Part shown: piece after piece, positions 54,201-64,000 of the stretch
Layout: each line of letters begins with the position of its first letter
Numbering within the stretch: the first letter of the stretch is position 1
Assembly: GCA_030052745.1 (NCBI GenBank)
Contig: JANBVO010000012.1
Location: 248,001 to 312,000, forward strand
Length of the DNA: 64,000 nt
From: Pleurostoma richardsiae
Lineage: Eukaryota; Ascomycota; Sordariomycetes; Calosphaeriales; Pleurostomataceae
Direction of reading: 5' to 3'
Position numbers and translations under genes: made by a program
The notes under the pieces: generated by a model
Database searches by the model: none
The model's input: only the letters and a program-made list of their open reading frames with translations
What the model was told of the DNA's origin: nothing

Positions 54201-54341
54201 TGATGCATCTCTGGAAAGTCTGTGGTGATGCAGGGTCACCGAGTTCTCCGGCGAAGCTCTTCTCGGCAAACAATGACCGAGGTCTTCCATCTCGGTTGGC
54301 GGCGGCTGAGTACTGTGCGGCCTGGATTGCGCATCTCCCAT
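51256..54341 (-). CDS. frq: FREQUENCY: circadian clock negative-arm protein
   Basis: Scaffold of the fungal clock repressor complex. With the helicase FRH and casein kinase 1 it inhibits the White Collar activator, and progressive phosphorylation sets period. Model, 1007 aa: exons 54038-54341 and 51256-53975, intron 62 nt; the Neurospora protein is 989 aa. Seen: [18 protein letters not shown] near the N-terminus; Met100, matching the short-form start (AUG-S); [16 protein letters not shown] coiled coil runs about 155-178 ([19 protein letters not shown]), followed by [19 protein letters not shown]. Next come [27 protein letters not shown] with MDYIRHLG at 455, [34 protein letters not shown] and a KKRKTE basic cluster. 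The FRH-binding region lies near 705-800 ([20 protein letters not shown]). Acidic PEST-like stretches precede the conserved end [21 protein letters not shown]. Ser/Thr density is very high throughout. Confidence 0.96.
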
Positions 54342-54396
54342 AGCGGCGAGATACAGAGAGGCCGAGGTGCTCTGGTCCAATTTCGGAGAAGGGCAT
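54190..54396 (-). promoter_or_regulatory. Overlapping upstream ORF across the frq long-form start
   Basis: An ATG at 54396, 55 nt before the long-form frq ATG and out of frame with it, opens 68 codons that end at 54190. The stop lies about 146 nt before the Met100 codon (54044-54042). If present in the mRNA, it would disfavour the long form and allow re-initiation at Met100. A GTACAG donor-like site at 54410 could instead start an intron that removes this ATG and the long-form ATG. Confidence 0.4.
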
Positions 54397-55503
54397 GCTC
54401 AGGCCTGTACCTCGACGCGAGGAGAACCGACTGGCACCACTGGGGTGCCGACGAGACAGGCAATCGAAGGTATGCAGCCCCGATCAGATGGAAGCTGGCG
54501 GAAGCTGGCGGAAGCTACTGAAGGCGCCGACGGTGCGAACGCACTTGTGTGTCTCGGTTCAACCGCTGTGCTAAAAAGAAATCGCGGAAACAACTGTGCT
54601 GGCGGCCAGGAAGCCGCGCAGTGCAAGGCCAGATATCGGCGACGATATGAGAAGAGGAGGTACCTAATCGAAGGTGTAAGACCAACGCATCCTGAGATGT
54701 CGGAGACCACAACATATACCAAGCGGGGTGTGAGTGACAGGGTAGGGAGAGAAGGAGGAGTGGAAACGAGGGCTAAGGGTAGTAAAGAGGACTACACGCT
54801 TCCTCCACTTGCCAGCTCATGAAAGAGTGGTTCGCGCCGCTTCGTTTCCTTGGGGATGGTATCTGGCCGTGGTCTGAGGAGCGGCCGAGACCAGCTCCAT
54901 AAAACGCCGGGCGACGTTTATACTGGTAACGTGTCGAAGGGGAAGGGGGATAAAGTCTTTGCAGGAGGGGGGCAGCCAGCTGGGACGAGGGGGTGGTGGA
55001 TTCGCTCTCACCTCAACTGAGACTATACAGTTCTGCAGGGCTGCAGCGCGATCGTCGTCGCCGTCGTCTTGCGTGTGTACGGACTACAATGCCGGACCAA
55101 CCAAGTCGACATGGACAGCAGGAAGAAATGGGGTTTAATACAAAGGAAAGGCTGGATTAGGGTCAGCCAGGAGAGAGATGGCCCCAGGAACGGGCCACAG
55201 AGCAGCGGCGCTGTGTGCCACACAAACAGGTGAGATCAGGCGAGCCGGCGGGCAGAGCAACAGCAACCGTGTAGCTGAAGATCCGGGCCCAAATCGAGAT
55301 CGAGGAACGGGAGCCGAGACGTGACAGGCGTCTAGTTGTTTTTAAGGTCGTGAGTGTCCCTTCGGCTGTGTGGACTGCAGTGAAGTGCCTAATGGCCTCT
55401 CCGCCGTGATGGTTTGAACTGGCAAAGAGGCCACAGAGTCTCTTCGCGTCGTCGTTGGAAATTTCTGTCTTCGATGTGTCGTCGGTCTTCCAGATCGCAA
55501 GCT

Positions 55504-55570
55504 GATTGCGCCGATTCTGAGGAGCGGTCGAGGGAGCCAGTCCAGATCGGCTGCGATCGAGGAATTATAA
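55504..55570 (-). promoter_or_regulatory. Candidate proximal light-response element cluster with TATA-like site
   Basis: Within 70 bp there are GATTGCGCCGATT (55504-55516) and GATCGGCTGCGATC (55545-55558), each pairing a GATN with a CGATN carrying the same N. These differ by one base from the White Collar consensus GATNC..CGATN. A TTATAA at 55565-55570 lies on the upstream side as read for frq. If used, the leader would be about 1.2 kb, close to the long leader known for Neurospora frq. The assignment is by pattern and position only. Confidence 0.35.
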
Positions 55571-56234
55571 GGGTCTTTTCCTACACACGGAGTACCTCCG
55601 TACGCTACTGGGTAGAGTCAGGACCGGTTCCCGCCTGGCAGGCCGCCACTCAGATGGGGGGGTAGATATAAGGTGCACCAGGTACCTTGCGTGAGGCGCG
55701 TGCGGCACTGGGCCGCGGTGCACTTACCACTCCCGGTCTTAGGCGGACGGCCTGTCTGCGCTAAAGCACACTGGCTCCGACCGTATCACCGTATTTCTCG
55801 ACAACATTCACGGCTGCAGGCTGAAAGGGGTCTATTCAGCACGTACATACTCGAGCTATGTGCGATGTCTTGAATGGATTCCGTTACTCCGTACCTGATC
55901 ACTCTCCGTCGCTCGGCCCATTGCCTGGCTGCTGCTCAAGCACCGTCTGTCTCCCTCGCCGCTCATGGACACACACACACACTGTGTGACCGCGAAATCG
56001 AGATGCTCGTGCCCCTTCCCTTGATTGGTTGTGGAAGCTTGACTTGCTGACTCTGCTCTGCGTTGCTGACTTGCCTTGCTGCGATTCTTCCACCCGTAAA
56101 AAGCCCAACCGCACCGGTGCCGTTTGCGGGTCTGAAAGTGGCACGCTAGTGCGCTTAGCAGCACAACCTTGTCGAGCCGAGGGCGGGGCCACATGGCTGA
56201 GGGGCGGCGTGTGTTTAGTGGCTTGACAGAAGCT

Positions 56235-56278
56235 TGACGTCATGCTTCCCCAGCTCAGAGGGATCGAGATCGTCCCTC
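56235..56278 (-). promoter_or_regulatory. CRE-like palindrome and GATC hairpin upstream of frq
   Basis: A perfect TGACGTCA (56235-56242) is followed by GAGGGA/TCCCTC inverted arms (56258-56263 and 56273-56278). These frame a tandem GATCGAGATCG (56262-56272), read on the minus strand as CGATCTCGATC. It lies 1.9 kb from the frq ATG and could be an upstream control site. No functional evidence. Confidence 0.25.
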
Positions 56279-56780
56279 AGTGGCCAGCCGCCATTTGCCT
56301 GCACTCTAGCCAATCAGGACCGGCACGGCCCTGTCCACAGCCCCGTCTGGCCCCGTCTGCCCATTCTAGGCCTCGTTATGCGCACGCCCTACTTTTCTTC
56401 TCTCGCGCCACCCGCCCTGGCCCCGTTACCACTGTTCGTGAAGATCTCAGTTCATTATGGCTGATCGAAGCCTCACGAAACTGGGCGTCCGCCTCCCCGT
56501 CAGGCACAGTGAACGCAAATGCCCATGTCACACCCCTTTTGAGCAAGCAGACAAAAGGGGGGATCACCTCCGCTACAGCACGCCCTCGCTCTAATCCAGA
56601 CTCTTCTTGGGCGAGGAATGAAACAGCAATGGTTGGAGATTTGTCCTGCTGGTCGAAATGAGAGTTCACGATGCCTTCGTGTCGAGAATCGCAGGCGAAT
56701 TGATTCACTGGGGGATGGTGTCGGGTTAGCGTGCACTTCTACGCCGAAGGTACACATACACGGACCCCAGTGCAGCAATA

Positions 56781-56806
56781 GCATGTCTGGCATGTCTGGC
56801 ATGTCT
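56781..56806. repeat. GCATGTCTG direct repeat, about three copies
   Basis: Two full nonamers and eight bases of a third are perfectly tandem, in the frq upstream region. Confidence 0.9.
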
Positions 56807-59800
56807 CTCATCTTCCTTCTTCCACCCGATTCCCCCCGTCTGTGGAAGGTGCCAGGTGCCGTCCGGTTCGGCCCACTCGTGTGTCTACTGCGCGCACAGT
56901 AGTGCAGAGAACGAGTCGCTCAATGCGCGCCAGACTTCACGATCGAGGCTACGGTGGGTGCTCCTCCTTGACAGGGCATCCAACTTTCTGCGCGGCAGTC
57001 CCATGGCCTCACGGGCTCAGGTGTCATACGACCGCGCGACGTCGTGACCACGCCTGCCTGCCGTCTCGACCTCCATCGCCAGCGTCTCGGACATGACACC
57101 CCCACCCATTCCCATCACAATTGACAATGCGCTACTCTCTCTCCCACTCGTCTGCCGTTACTGGTAAGGTTTGCGCCGGCAGGGTGGTGGCCGCATCAGG
57201 GCATCGAAACCCCCAAGCTACGGCGTTTCATCAAATCACAATCGGCACATCCAGCCCCGTAAGAAACCTTAGAATGCCGTGGGCCGTCCGCGTGTGCCTC
57301 GTGTCTCGCTCCGCATGCCACCAGACCCGACATCCGGCTTCTCAGAAAGCCCCATAATAACGGGATCATCAGGCATCCTACTTGATCAGGATGAATCGGG
57401 GTCTTTCTAGCCGTCAAAGCAGAACCCCTACGACGTTGTTAGCGGCGACCTCAGCTCTGCAGCCAGCGCTTGCGATCCCGGTGAGCCTATCACAGGCGCT
57501 GGATGTCGTCCCGACCTGCCAGACGGTGTGCCTCTCTCCCCGTGTATCCTCAATTTCCCAGCACAAGATCATTGGTAACGTATCAAAAACATCGGCGCTC
57601 GCTCCGCTCGCCGACTGCCGCGGACCACGCCGTTGTCTGCACTCCGCCGCGTCACGGAAGATCGGGGGAATCGGACCCCATGCCCACTCCCTCCTCATTA
57701 GGGGCTCACCTGGCCGAGTCAAAGTAGGGATCCAGCAGGATTTCCACACCGGAAATGCCGCAGAAAACAGGGTAGTGGAGGCATCTGGAGCCGGCGTGGC
57801 ATGTCGCATGCGTTACAACACGCACACGTCAGGCAGATGTCACTGGCAGCTGGGGAAAACAGCTACTTGGGCGCCAGCTGGGAGCTCTCGCGGCCACGGC
57901 AGCGTACAACGGATGCCGCAATTACTGCCGTCCGATCTCAACCTTCTCCCTCCTTGGAAAAGGGGGATCTTCGGAATGTGTACCGAGAGTGGTTGCCGCT
58001 GTTGTGTTGATAGAGCCCTTCGGATTCGTCGGTGTGCGGATATTCGATAGGGATCACACAACCGTCTGCCAAAGGGGCGCCATCCTTGCCGTCTCTCCTC
58101 TCAAGATCTCCCGATCTGGCTCCCACAGGCATCAGTCATGGTGCTAATAGGAGTCTCCCGGATCCAACGGCATCAACTCCAAGTTCAGACGTGGAGATGG
58201 GCTCTTGCAGCTTTCCGTTGGCCCCACGTGACTTGAGGAGTGACTTCTCCTCATGTGATATCGACCATTGCAGAGGACAGTCTTGACGACTCCTAGCACT
58301 ATCCAGGATATCGCTCTGATTATTTTCTACACAGATGGTGGGACGATTTCTAATCGGACACATTTAAGATACCATATCTCTGAGCGCAATGCGTGCTGAT
58401 CAGGCCCTGTGGACTTCAAGAGCTTCTCCCGAGAAGGCACATGGAAAAGACATGCCCAATCAGCAGAAGCCGGGCCGCAGTTCAACGACTATCTAGGTAA
58501 AATTGAATGAACCTGCAGGATTATGAGTGACTAGTGAAACGGGATCGAGATTCGAGATTCAACTCACCAAACCTGCTCGTCCAGATCCTGGCCTTGCATC
58601 TTAGACGGGATGGTCTCTTCCGGAACGCCAGTCCTTCAGCGCTGCATCTGCCCTGCGGCATATTCTTTTGTCGATGCTTCCGAAGCCACAGTGACCTTTC
58701 TCGCAAGATGCCGCTGCCACGCTAACTTCCTGGGACTCAAGGTCGAAGTTGAGATCAACACCAATGTCTGTGAACAGAACATCTAGAGACACTAAGAACC
58801 AACGAGCTGAGGCACTCGTCCGATGCCCGGCCGGTGATCTTGCACTCCATAGACTCGACATTTACTTTCACTGATGTAGACCTTGATACCCACCACCTTT
58901 GCGAGAATATTCTGTCCCAATTAGAAATTATACATCATCGCCCGTGATAATCGGTGGCTGCGAACTGGTTCATCCACGCCGGTGGCTCTGCCGGCCGCTC
59001 GAAATTAGTTGGCGGCAAGAAATACTTCGAACCCAGCGCCACTACTGAGGTCGACGACACAGTCGTCCTTGTCTACCGTGTGCCAGGAGCTGCATGTCAA
59101 AGAGGTCAGGGTGTTAGCTACTAACAGAGGTTCCATTTCTCTCAGAGAGTGGCCGTAGCCAGAGGGTTACCGCAACTCAGACCCAAGTTTGCGCCCTAGG
59201 GTAAGCTGGCCAGTTCTACCTTTGACCAGCCAAAGGCTCTCGCTATGGAGTTTTCGATATCATTTCCGATATCATCATTTGTGCGTCGCGCCCCTGGCAG
59301 GGGGCGCATGTGATGCTCACTCTGCTGCTACGCCGGGCCAGTCGACCACAACGGGGCGAGGCGGCGTATCATCCGGCAACATAACTTCAGTAACCTAGAC
59401 CTCTGCACCGTCCAGCGGTGGCTAGAGCCGTGATACGTGAAGACAGAGAGGGCAGGAGCTGGGTGCAGTGTTGGGACAGGACTGGTGTACGCGCTGCTGG
59501 ACCGGCTGTGTCCGCTTTGAGGGAAGTCTGTCGAAGAGGAATAACGTTGTTTGGGTGATTTGGCTGTAGATGGCTTAGGAGATTACCGGGGCCCCTTTCT
59601 GCGGCACGGGTCTGTCTACTCAGTCTCTGTTACGCCAAGCTACGATCGGATTCGTGGTGGATAGGTGAGGAGGTGTAGCGGCGAGCAAGTGGTCACTGTC
59701 TCATCACAGTTCTGTCAAGAATAGGATCCGCCTGCCTCGGAGCACCTGTAGGTGAAAGGGGTGGAGAGAAATACAACTACCCGTAAATCCCAGATCGATC

Positions 59801-61250
59801 GATTTGAAGCATTTGATTCTCCATTAGTGCACTGGACGTTGAGCTTGCTCCTCCCCAGTGTATCTAGGTCATTCTCACGGTGCATCTAATATCTGCACCA
59901 ACCAACGGTCTACAGTCCACCAACACTCGCAGATCACCGTGGGGGGTGGCTCTAAGCCGTGGCCACCGGCCTTGCGGCCCTACAGAGTCCTGGTGACACC
60001 AAGAAAGACCCTGACGATCGCTGGCTCGATCGCTGATCAGCAACAGCCCGCACTCCCCCCCTTTCCCTCGTCTTTCTAGACCGCCTCTATCTTCTGTCTC
60101 AAGATCGGGATCGGTGGCGCAATTCATCGCCTCCAGGTCTTTGCCACCACGTGCCCGCCCAAGTTGCATTGCAGCAGTTTCTTTTTTGCTTTTCATTTTC
60201 GCCGGCCGACCAGCATGAAACAGGGGACCGGAATTCTGAATATCGGTAGGGCCGGCCGGGGAGTTGGTTTCGGCACGGCCCACTTGGCCCATCTGGCGGG
60301 CTGGCGGGCTGGCGCTATAAGTTCTAGAATCGTCGCAGGCCGTTAGTTGGGAGAAAGAGCCCCCTTTGCTGGGTTCTCTCCTTGCCACAGGACGCCTCTG
60401 GAGAGATCCTCTAGTTTAGTTGTCTTCGCCACGAGTGTAGTGTGGAGAAGATCGCAGGATTCATCGTCTGGGGAAGCGGACGTAGGAGGGGGCAAGACAT
60501 GACTGCCCCTGGCCTCATTGGGGACGGCGTGCGAGGATTGAGAAACGGAGCGACATCCTGGCCGTCCTATTGAGGAATCCTCCTTCGCAGGACGCAACAG
60601 GATGGAACCTAGCCCTTGTGCAAGTCGTGCTCAGCCGGGCTGTTGTGATACGGAGTTGCATGCAAGGTATGCGATATCCTCATGGTCTCTTCTATCAGTG
60701 TACCCATATCCATATCTTACACCAGACCATGAACCCCCCTCTACAGCGAGGATCTCTCTCTCTCATGTACCGCCTCGCCGTGTTCCTCACTTAACCAACC
60801 ACTCTTCCTCCACACCAACACTGCCGGTTGCGCGGGAGTGGAAGGACTCCCAGCACAGTCGAACCCTAAAGGTCTCAATAAACAAAGCCGCCTTTGACCC
60901 CGATACCTTTCGCAGTCCTCCGGGGATGCAGAGAATCATGCCATTGCCATGCCACGCCATGCTACTCAAAGACAGAATTCAATAGTAAATGCAGTGCCTG
61001 TCCCTTATGTACCTTCTTCCTATGCGTGTTATGCCGTCCGGAACTTCAGCCCCATGTCTTCCAACGCCCAATGACACGCAGTTCGTCGGATGCAAATCTC
61101 ATCCTTATTTTTTTGTACATTTTCGCCAAGGCCCATCTGAGACGACTCTCTCGCTGAGCCCGAGCTTTTTTTCTTTTCTTTGTGCTCTTGGTATCATGCC
61201 ATGCCGCCTCGAAAAGCAGCGCCACAACGGGAGGACAGCGGTAATCATTT

Positions 61251-62919
61251 TCAACGCTCGACAAAGGGGTCGTACTCCAGTCTCTTAGCTGCGGGCTCCG
61301 CCTCTTCCAGGGCGCCGTACTTGTCCTGCCACAGCTTGCGCATGACCTGGTAGATGAACAGGAACTGCGACTCTGCCTGGACCATGTTGCGGCGCTGCTC
61401 GCGCAGCTGGTTGACTGTGTAGAAGATGAGGTCGTCCCTCTCCGCTTCCTCGCTGCCACCCTCATCCCGGTCATCGAGCGTGCCGTCGGACTGCTCGCCG
61501 GCGTCATCCTTGCCGCGAGCTAAGTCGTAGTTCTCGAGCGTGCCGCCGTCCAGCTCGCGGATCAGGTGGTCGAGCGCGATGAAGGTGCCGCTGCGACCGA
61601 CGCCAGCGCTGCAGTGCACGACCCGCGGGTTGTCTGGGCCTGAGTTCTTCTCCCGCGAAAGGCGCATCAGGGTGAAGAAGCTGCCAAGGTCTTCAATATT
61701 GGGGACGCCGAAGTCGGGCCACTTCTTGTAGAGGAAGTGCCAGATGATGCGCTCCTCGATGCCATCCCGGATGAAGGCCTCGTCAGTGTCCGTATCACCT
61801 CCGTTGTTCACTGGCTGCTCCGTCGCTTCTTTCCGCGGAGACAGCATGGCTACATCGCCATTCTCGTCCTCCACAGGGACTCCTGTCCCGTCGGTGCTGT
61901 GTCCGTTAACACCCTCCTCGGCGCGCTGATGCACTCGTACAACCAACTTCCGCAGCTCAATTGCATCGCCCGCCGGGGTCTCCTCCAGGCCCTCACATCT
62001 GACGCTCGCCCGGAAGCCGTCGCCAAACTCATCAAGCTCGTTCACCTCCAGCGGTGGATCCTCTGGGCTCTGGGGGAAGTACGGAGCACATTTCTCGACA
62101 TTCGCTTCGTGCGTCTCGGTAAGCATGACGATCACGCCTGGTGACTGGAGCTGCTCGACGACCATGCGCCAGACGTGGTCGATGGAGCTCTGCTTGGGAC
62201 CCTGCATGGCGATGTATCGATCGGGGGGTCTGCTCGATGGATCTCCGGGAGAGTTCAGCGTTATCGGCGAGGCGTTGATGTAGTCGATGTGGCCCGGCGG
62301 GACCTTCAGCTTGATCCTATTGTTGTGCCACGGCTGGATGTTGACATAGCGGTCGAGTGCCTTCAGATGGGGCCCGGTGACGCGTGCCCACTGGAAATCG
62401 GGGGAGGGATTGGTCATCGACTTCATTAGCCGGTTACGCTCGAGCCAGACAATGTCCTGGAACTTCCGGTAGATCTCTGTAGTGAAATCGACTTGTTAGC
62501 TTTGCACACTCGTGGCAAGGACCGGCGCTCAAAAGGATGGGTCAGGTGTTACCATCCGTAGACAACGTTAAGAACGCTGGTATCTTGGGCGGCTTCCCAA
62601 CTGTCTGTGGTGTCTCGTTGGGCGCGTCCTTCTTCACAGCCAGGGGAGAGCTCGGCGGCCGCTCGCCCGTGCCATCGTGAGAATGTAGAGTAGCAGAAGG
62701 GGACTGCGGCAGCGACGCGGGAGGTGGCGAGCGGCCACGTTTTCCGGAGCGATGGAAGTGGAGGTTGCGGAACGGAGACGGCTTCTTGACTGGGACTTGA
62801 GGCGGGGGAGGTGCCAGGTTCGGTTCCGGAGTGGTATTGCCAGTTCCCCTGCCGTCGCTGACGGAATCGGATGCAGTCGGGGAATCCTTCTTGTTACGCC
62901 GGAAGCGCAGCCGATCCAT
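61251..62919 (-). CDS. Non-receptor protein tyrosine phosphatase
   Basis: Classical phosphotyrosine phosphatase; fungal relatives such as Pyp1/Ptp2 down-regulate stress MAP kinases, but which paralogue this is cannot be told. Model, 530 aa: exons 62553-62919 and 61251-62476, intron 76 nt. The N-terminal 120 residues are Pro/Ser-rich and basic (MDRLRFRRNKKDSP). The catalytic domain shows RYVNIQPWHNNRIKL, YINASPI, YIAMQGPKQSSIDHVWRMV, the WPD loop KKWPDFGVP, the P-loop HCSAGVGRSGT with Cys411 and Arg417, and the Q-loop region QLREQRRNMVQAESQF. An acidic insert of some 50 residues precedes the WPD block and another lies between the P-loop and Q-loop. The in-frame upstream ATG at 63195 would add 92 unlike residues and is not preferred. 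Confidence 0.9.
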
Positions 62920-64000
62920 CGTGTTATGTGTCAAGTCACCGGCTGCAAAGTGAGAGCAGCGGGCGATGAAGTGAAATGCGACACCGGGGCAAAAGCGCCG
63001 GGCGAGAGCCGTCTCAAAGGGTGACAGGGGAAGGTGTGCCAGGGGACCTAGTTGGGGGCCAAAGGAGGGAAATTGAGACCAGACCGGAAAAGTCGAGGGT
63101 CTACTATTTAGAGAAGTTGAGTGAAGGGTCGGCGTGCGTGAAGCGGGCAAGGCGCGACCGAACAGCTCTTCGAGAGTGAGGTCCGCTGACGACAAAAGCT
63201 GGGGTTGTTGCGGGAGGAGGCACGTGCGAGTGATGATGATTCAAAAAAGAGAGTGACGGTGGTCCGGGTGGAAGAGGGTGAGAAATCAAGACATGATAGT
63301 TGACACCAGACGGTCCCGTGCGAGTCTCGCGAAAGAGGCGCCGCCCGTTGCTGGTTCGGGGGATGGAATAGGGACGTGCAGGAGCAGCAACAAAAAGTTG
63401 TCGTCGCAAAGTGCAAGAAAGTTTGGGGTGAACGCTGGCGATCTTTTGGGCGCTTGGGGTGGAGGGAGGGTGACGTTGGTCGCACCCGAGTGGATTCGAC
63501 AGCTGCCACACCTGCCTTCTTCACCCACTGACAAGTGACAACGGGGCTTTCATTGGTCTAATAAAGAAGCACCTCCTTTACCGCATGCACGCCTACGGAG
63601 TACATAGTACAGTATATAGGTACCTACCGTCCCTGCCTACCTTAGGTACCTACATACATGGCAAGCAAATATCGTCCAGGTCAGCTTCAAGTCAGAGGAG
63701 ATGCCTGGTGCGTATGCAATACCCGGAGAGGTCATATCAAATATCGCTTGCTATGGACGTTAAGCATGTTCATGTACCTAGGGAGCTCTTTGCTGAGACG
63801 GTAGGTACTTATGAAGGAGGGGAGTCCCAATACTGCTTGCTGTTCACACCGAGTCAAATCTGCCGAACCTCCCACCTCATCCGATCCTCCTTTTCCTACA
63901 ACGCCCGACCCAAGGGATGCCATCCAAAAGTGTGCGAGTACAGCTATGGTACAAACTGTTTTTACATCATTACAAGCTCAACGGTAGTGACTGGGAAGCG
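62920..64000. other. Promoter side of the tyrosine phosphatase gene
   Basis: About 1.1 kb up to the window edge with no supported gene. A palindrome-rich TAGGTACCTAC cluster lies at 63617-63659. The leader next to the gene is purine-rich on the plus strand, so pyrimidine-rich on the coding strand. Confidence 0.5.
63617..63659. repeat. TAGGTACCTAC inverted/direct repeat pair
   Basis: Two copies of AGGTACCTAC are separated by about 20 bp. Each is centred on the palindrome GGTACC. Similar nested palindromes occur near 42555. Confidence 0.75.

Larger units (their letters stand above)
54342..61250. other. 6.9-kb frq upstream region without a recognised gene
   Basis: Expected to hold the frq leader and promoter, and at the far right the 3' UTR of the tyrosine phosphatase. 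Many short open frames occur on both strands without family similarity. Clusters of CGAT/GATC elements (55504-55570, 56258-56278) and a TGACGTCA palindrome (56235-56242) are listed separately. A LysM-like fragment near 59.0-59.1 kb is too short and interrupted to call a gene. Confidence 0.5.

Noticed and set aside
55400-55430. tRNA B-box-like sequence on the minus strand (AGTTCAAACC)
   Set aside because: T-stem arms are not complementary and no A box is present upstream.
62920-63195. N-terminal extension of the tyrosine phosphatase from the ATG at 63195
   Set aside because: The 92 added residues are low complexity without family similarity; MDRLRFRRNKK at 62919 looks like a normal start.

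Overview
This window is nuclear DNA of a filamentous ascomycete, most likely a Sordariomycete. Genes are well spaced and GC-rich and lie on both strands. They are cut by short introns (about 47-226 nt) with GTRNGT-type donors, CTAAC/CTGAC branch sites and YAG acceptors. The lineage is suggested by a full-length FREQUENCY clock protein and a Neurospora-like nuclear ATP synthase subunit 9. No species can be named from the sequence alone. Exon models were built by hand: each one closes in frame and matches what is known of its family, but no transcript data were used.

Layout. 0-0.4 kb: 3' part of mitochondrial ATP synthase subunit 9. 4.3-6.7 kb (-): GPI1, GPI-anchor synthesis. 7.9-8.4 kb (-): a tiny four-exon MDM35, divergent from RRP6 (8.9-11.6 kb, +). 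12.6-14.1 kb (+): D-2-hydroxyacid dehydrogenase. 14.5-16.2 kb (-): serine hydroxymethyltransferase. 18.0-19.3 kb (+): vacuolar aspartic protease. 20.4-23.4 kb (+): unrecognised P/Q-rich protein. 24.1-25.4 kb (-): mitochondrial DUF155 protein. 27.3-28.6 kb (+): tubulin cofactor C. 28.9-29.4 kb (-): Mediator subunit 9. 29.9-31.9 kb (+): cofactor-independent phosphoglycerate mutase. 31.9-38.1 kb: no gene seen. 38.1-39.7 kb (+): LST7/folliculin-like. 40.9-42.3 kb (-): proteasome ATPase RPT3. 43.7-44.4 kb (-): unrecognised 140-aa protein. 45.5-46.4 kb (+): kinetochore MIS14. 46.9-48.2 kb (-): SEC14. 49.2-50.3 kb (-): prefoldin subunit 3. 51.3-54.3 kb (-): frq. 54.3-61.2 kb: frq upstream region without a recognised gene. 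61.3-62.9 kb (-): protein tyrosine phosphatase. 62.9-64 kb: its promoter side.

The genes are mostly unlinked housekeeping functions, not a cluster. No tRNA, rRNA, intact transposon or CRISPR was recognised. The most interesting locus is frq. It keeps a methionine at codon 100, the same position as the short-form start of Neurospora crassa FRQ. It also has an overlapping upstream ORF that ends before that codon, and a long upstream region with GATC/CGAT element clusters that could be light- and clock-responsive. Two introns (in GPI1 and RRP6) are multiples of three without in-frame stops, so they look like coding sequence unless spliced.
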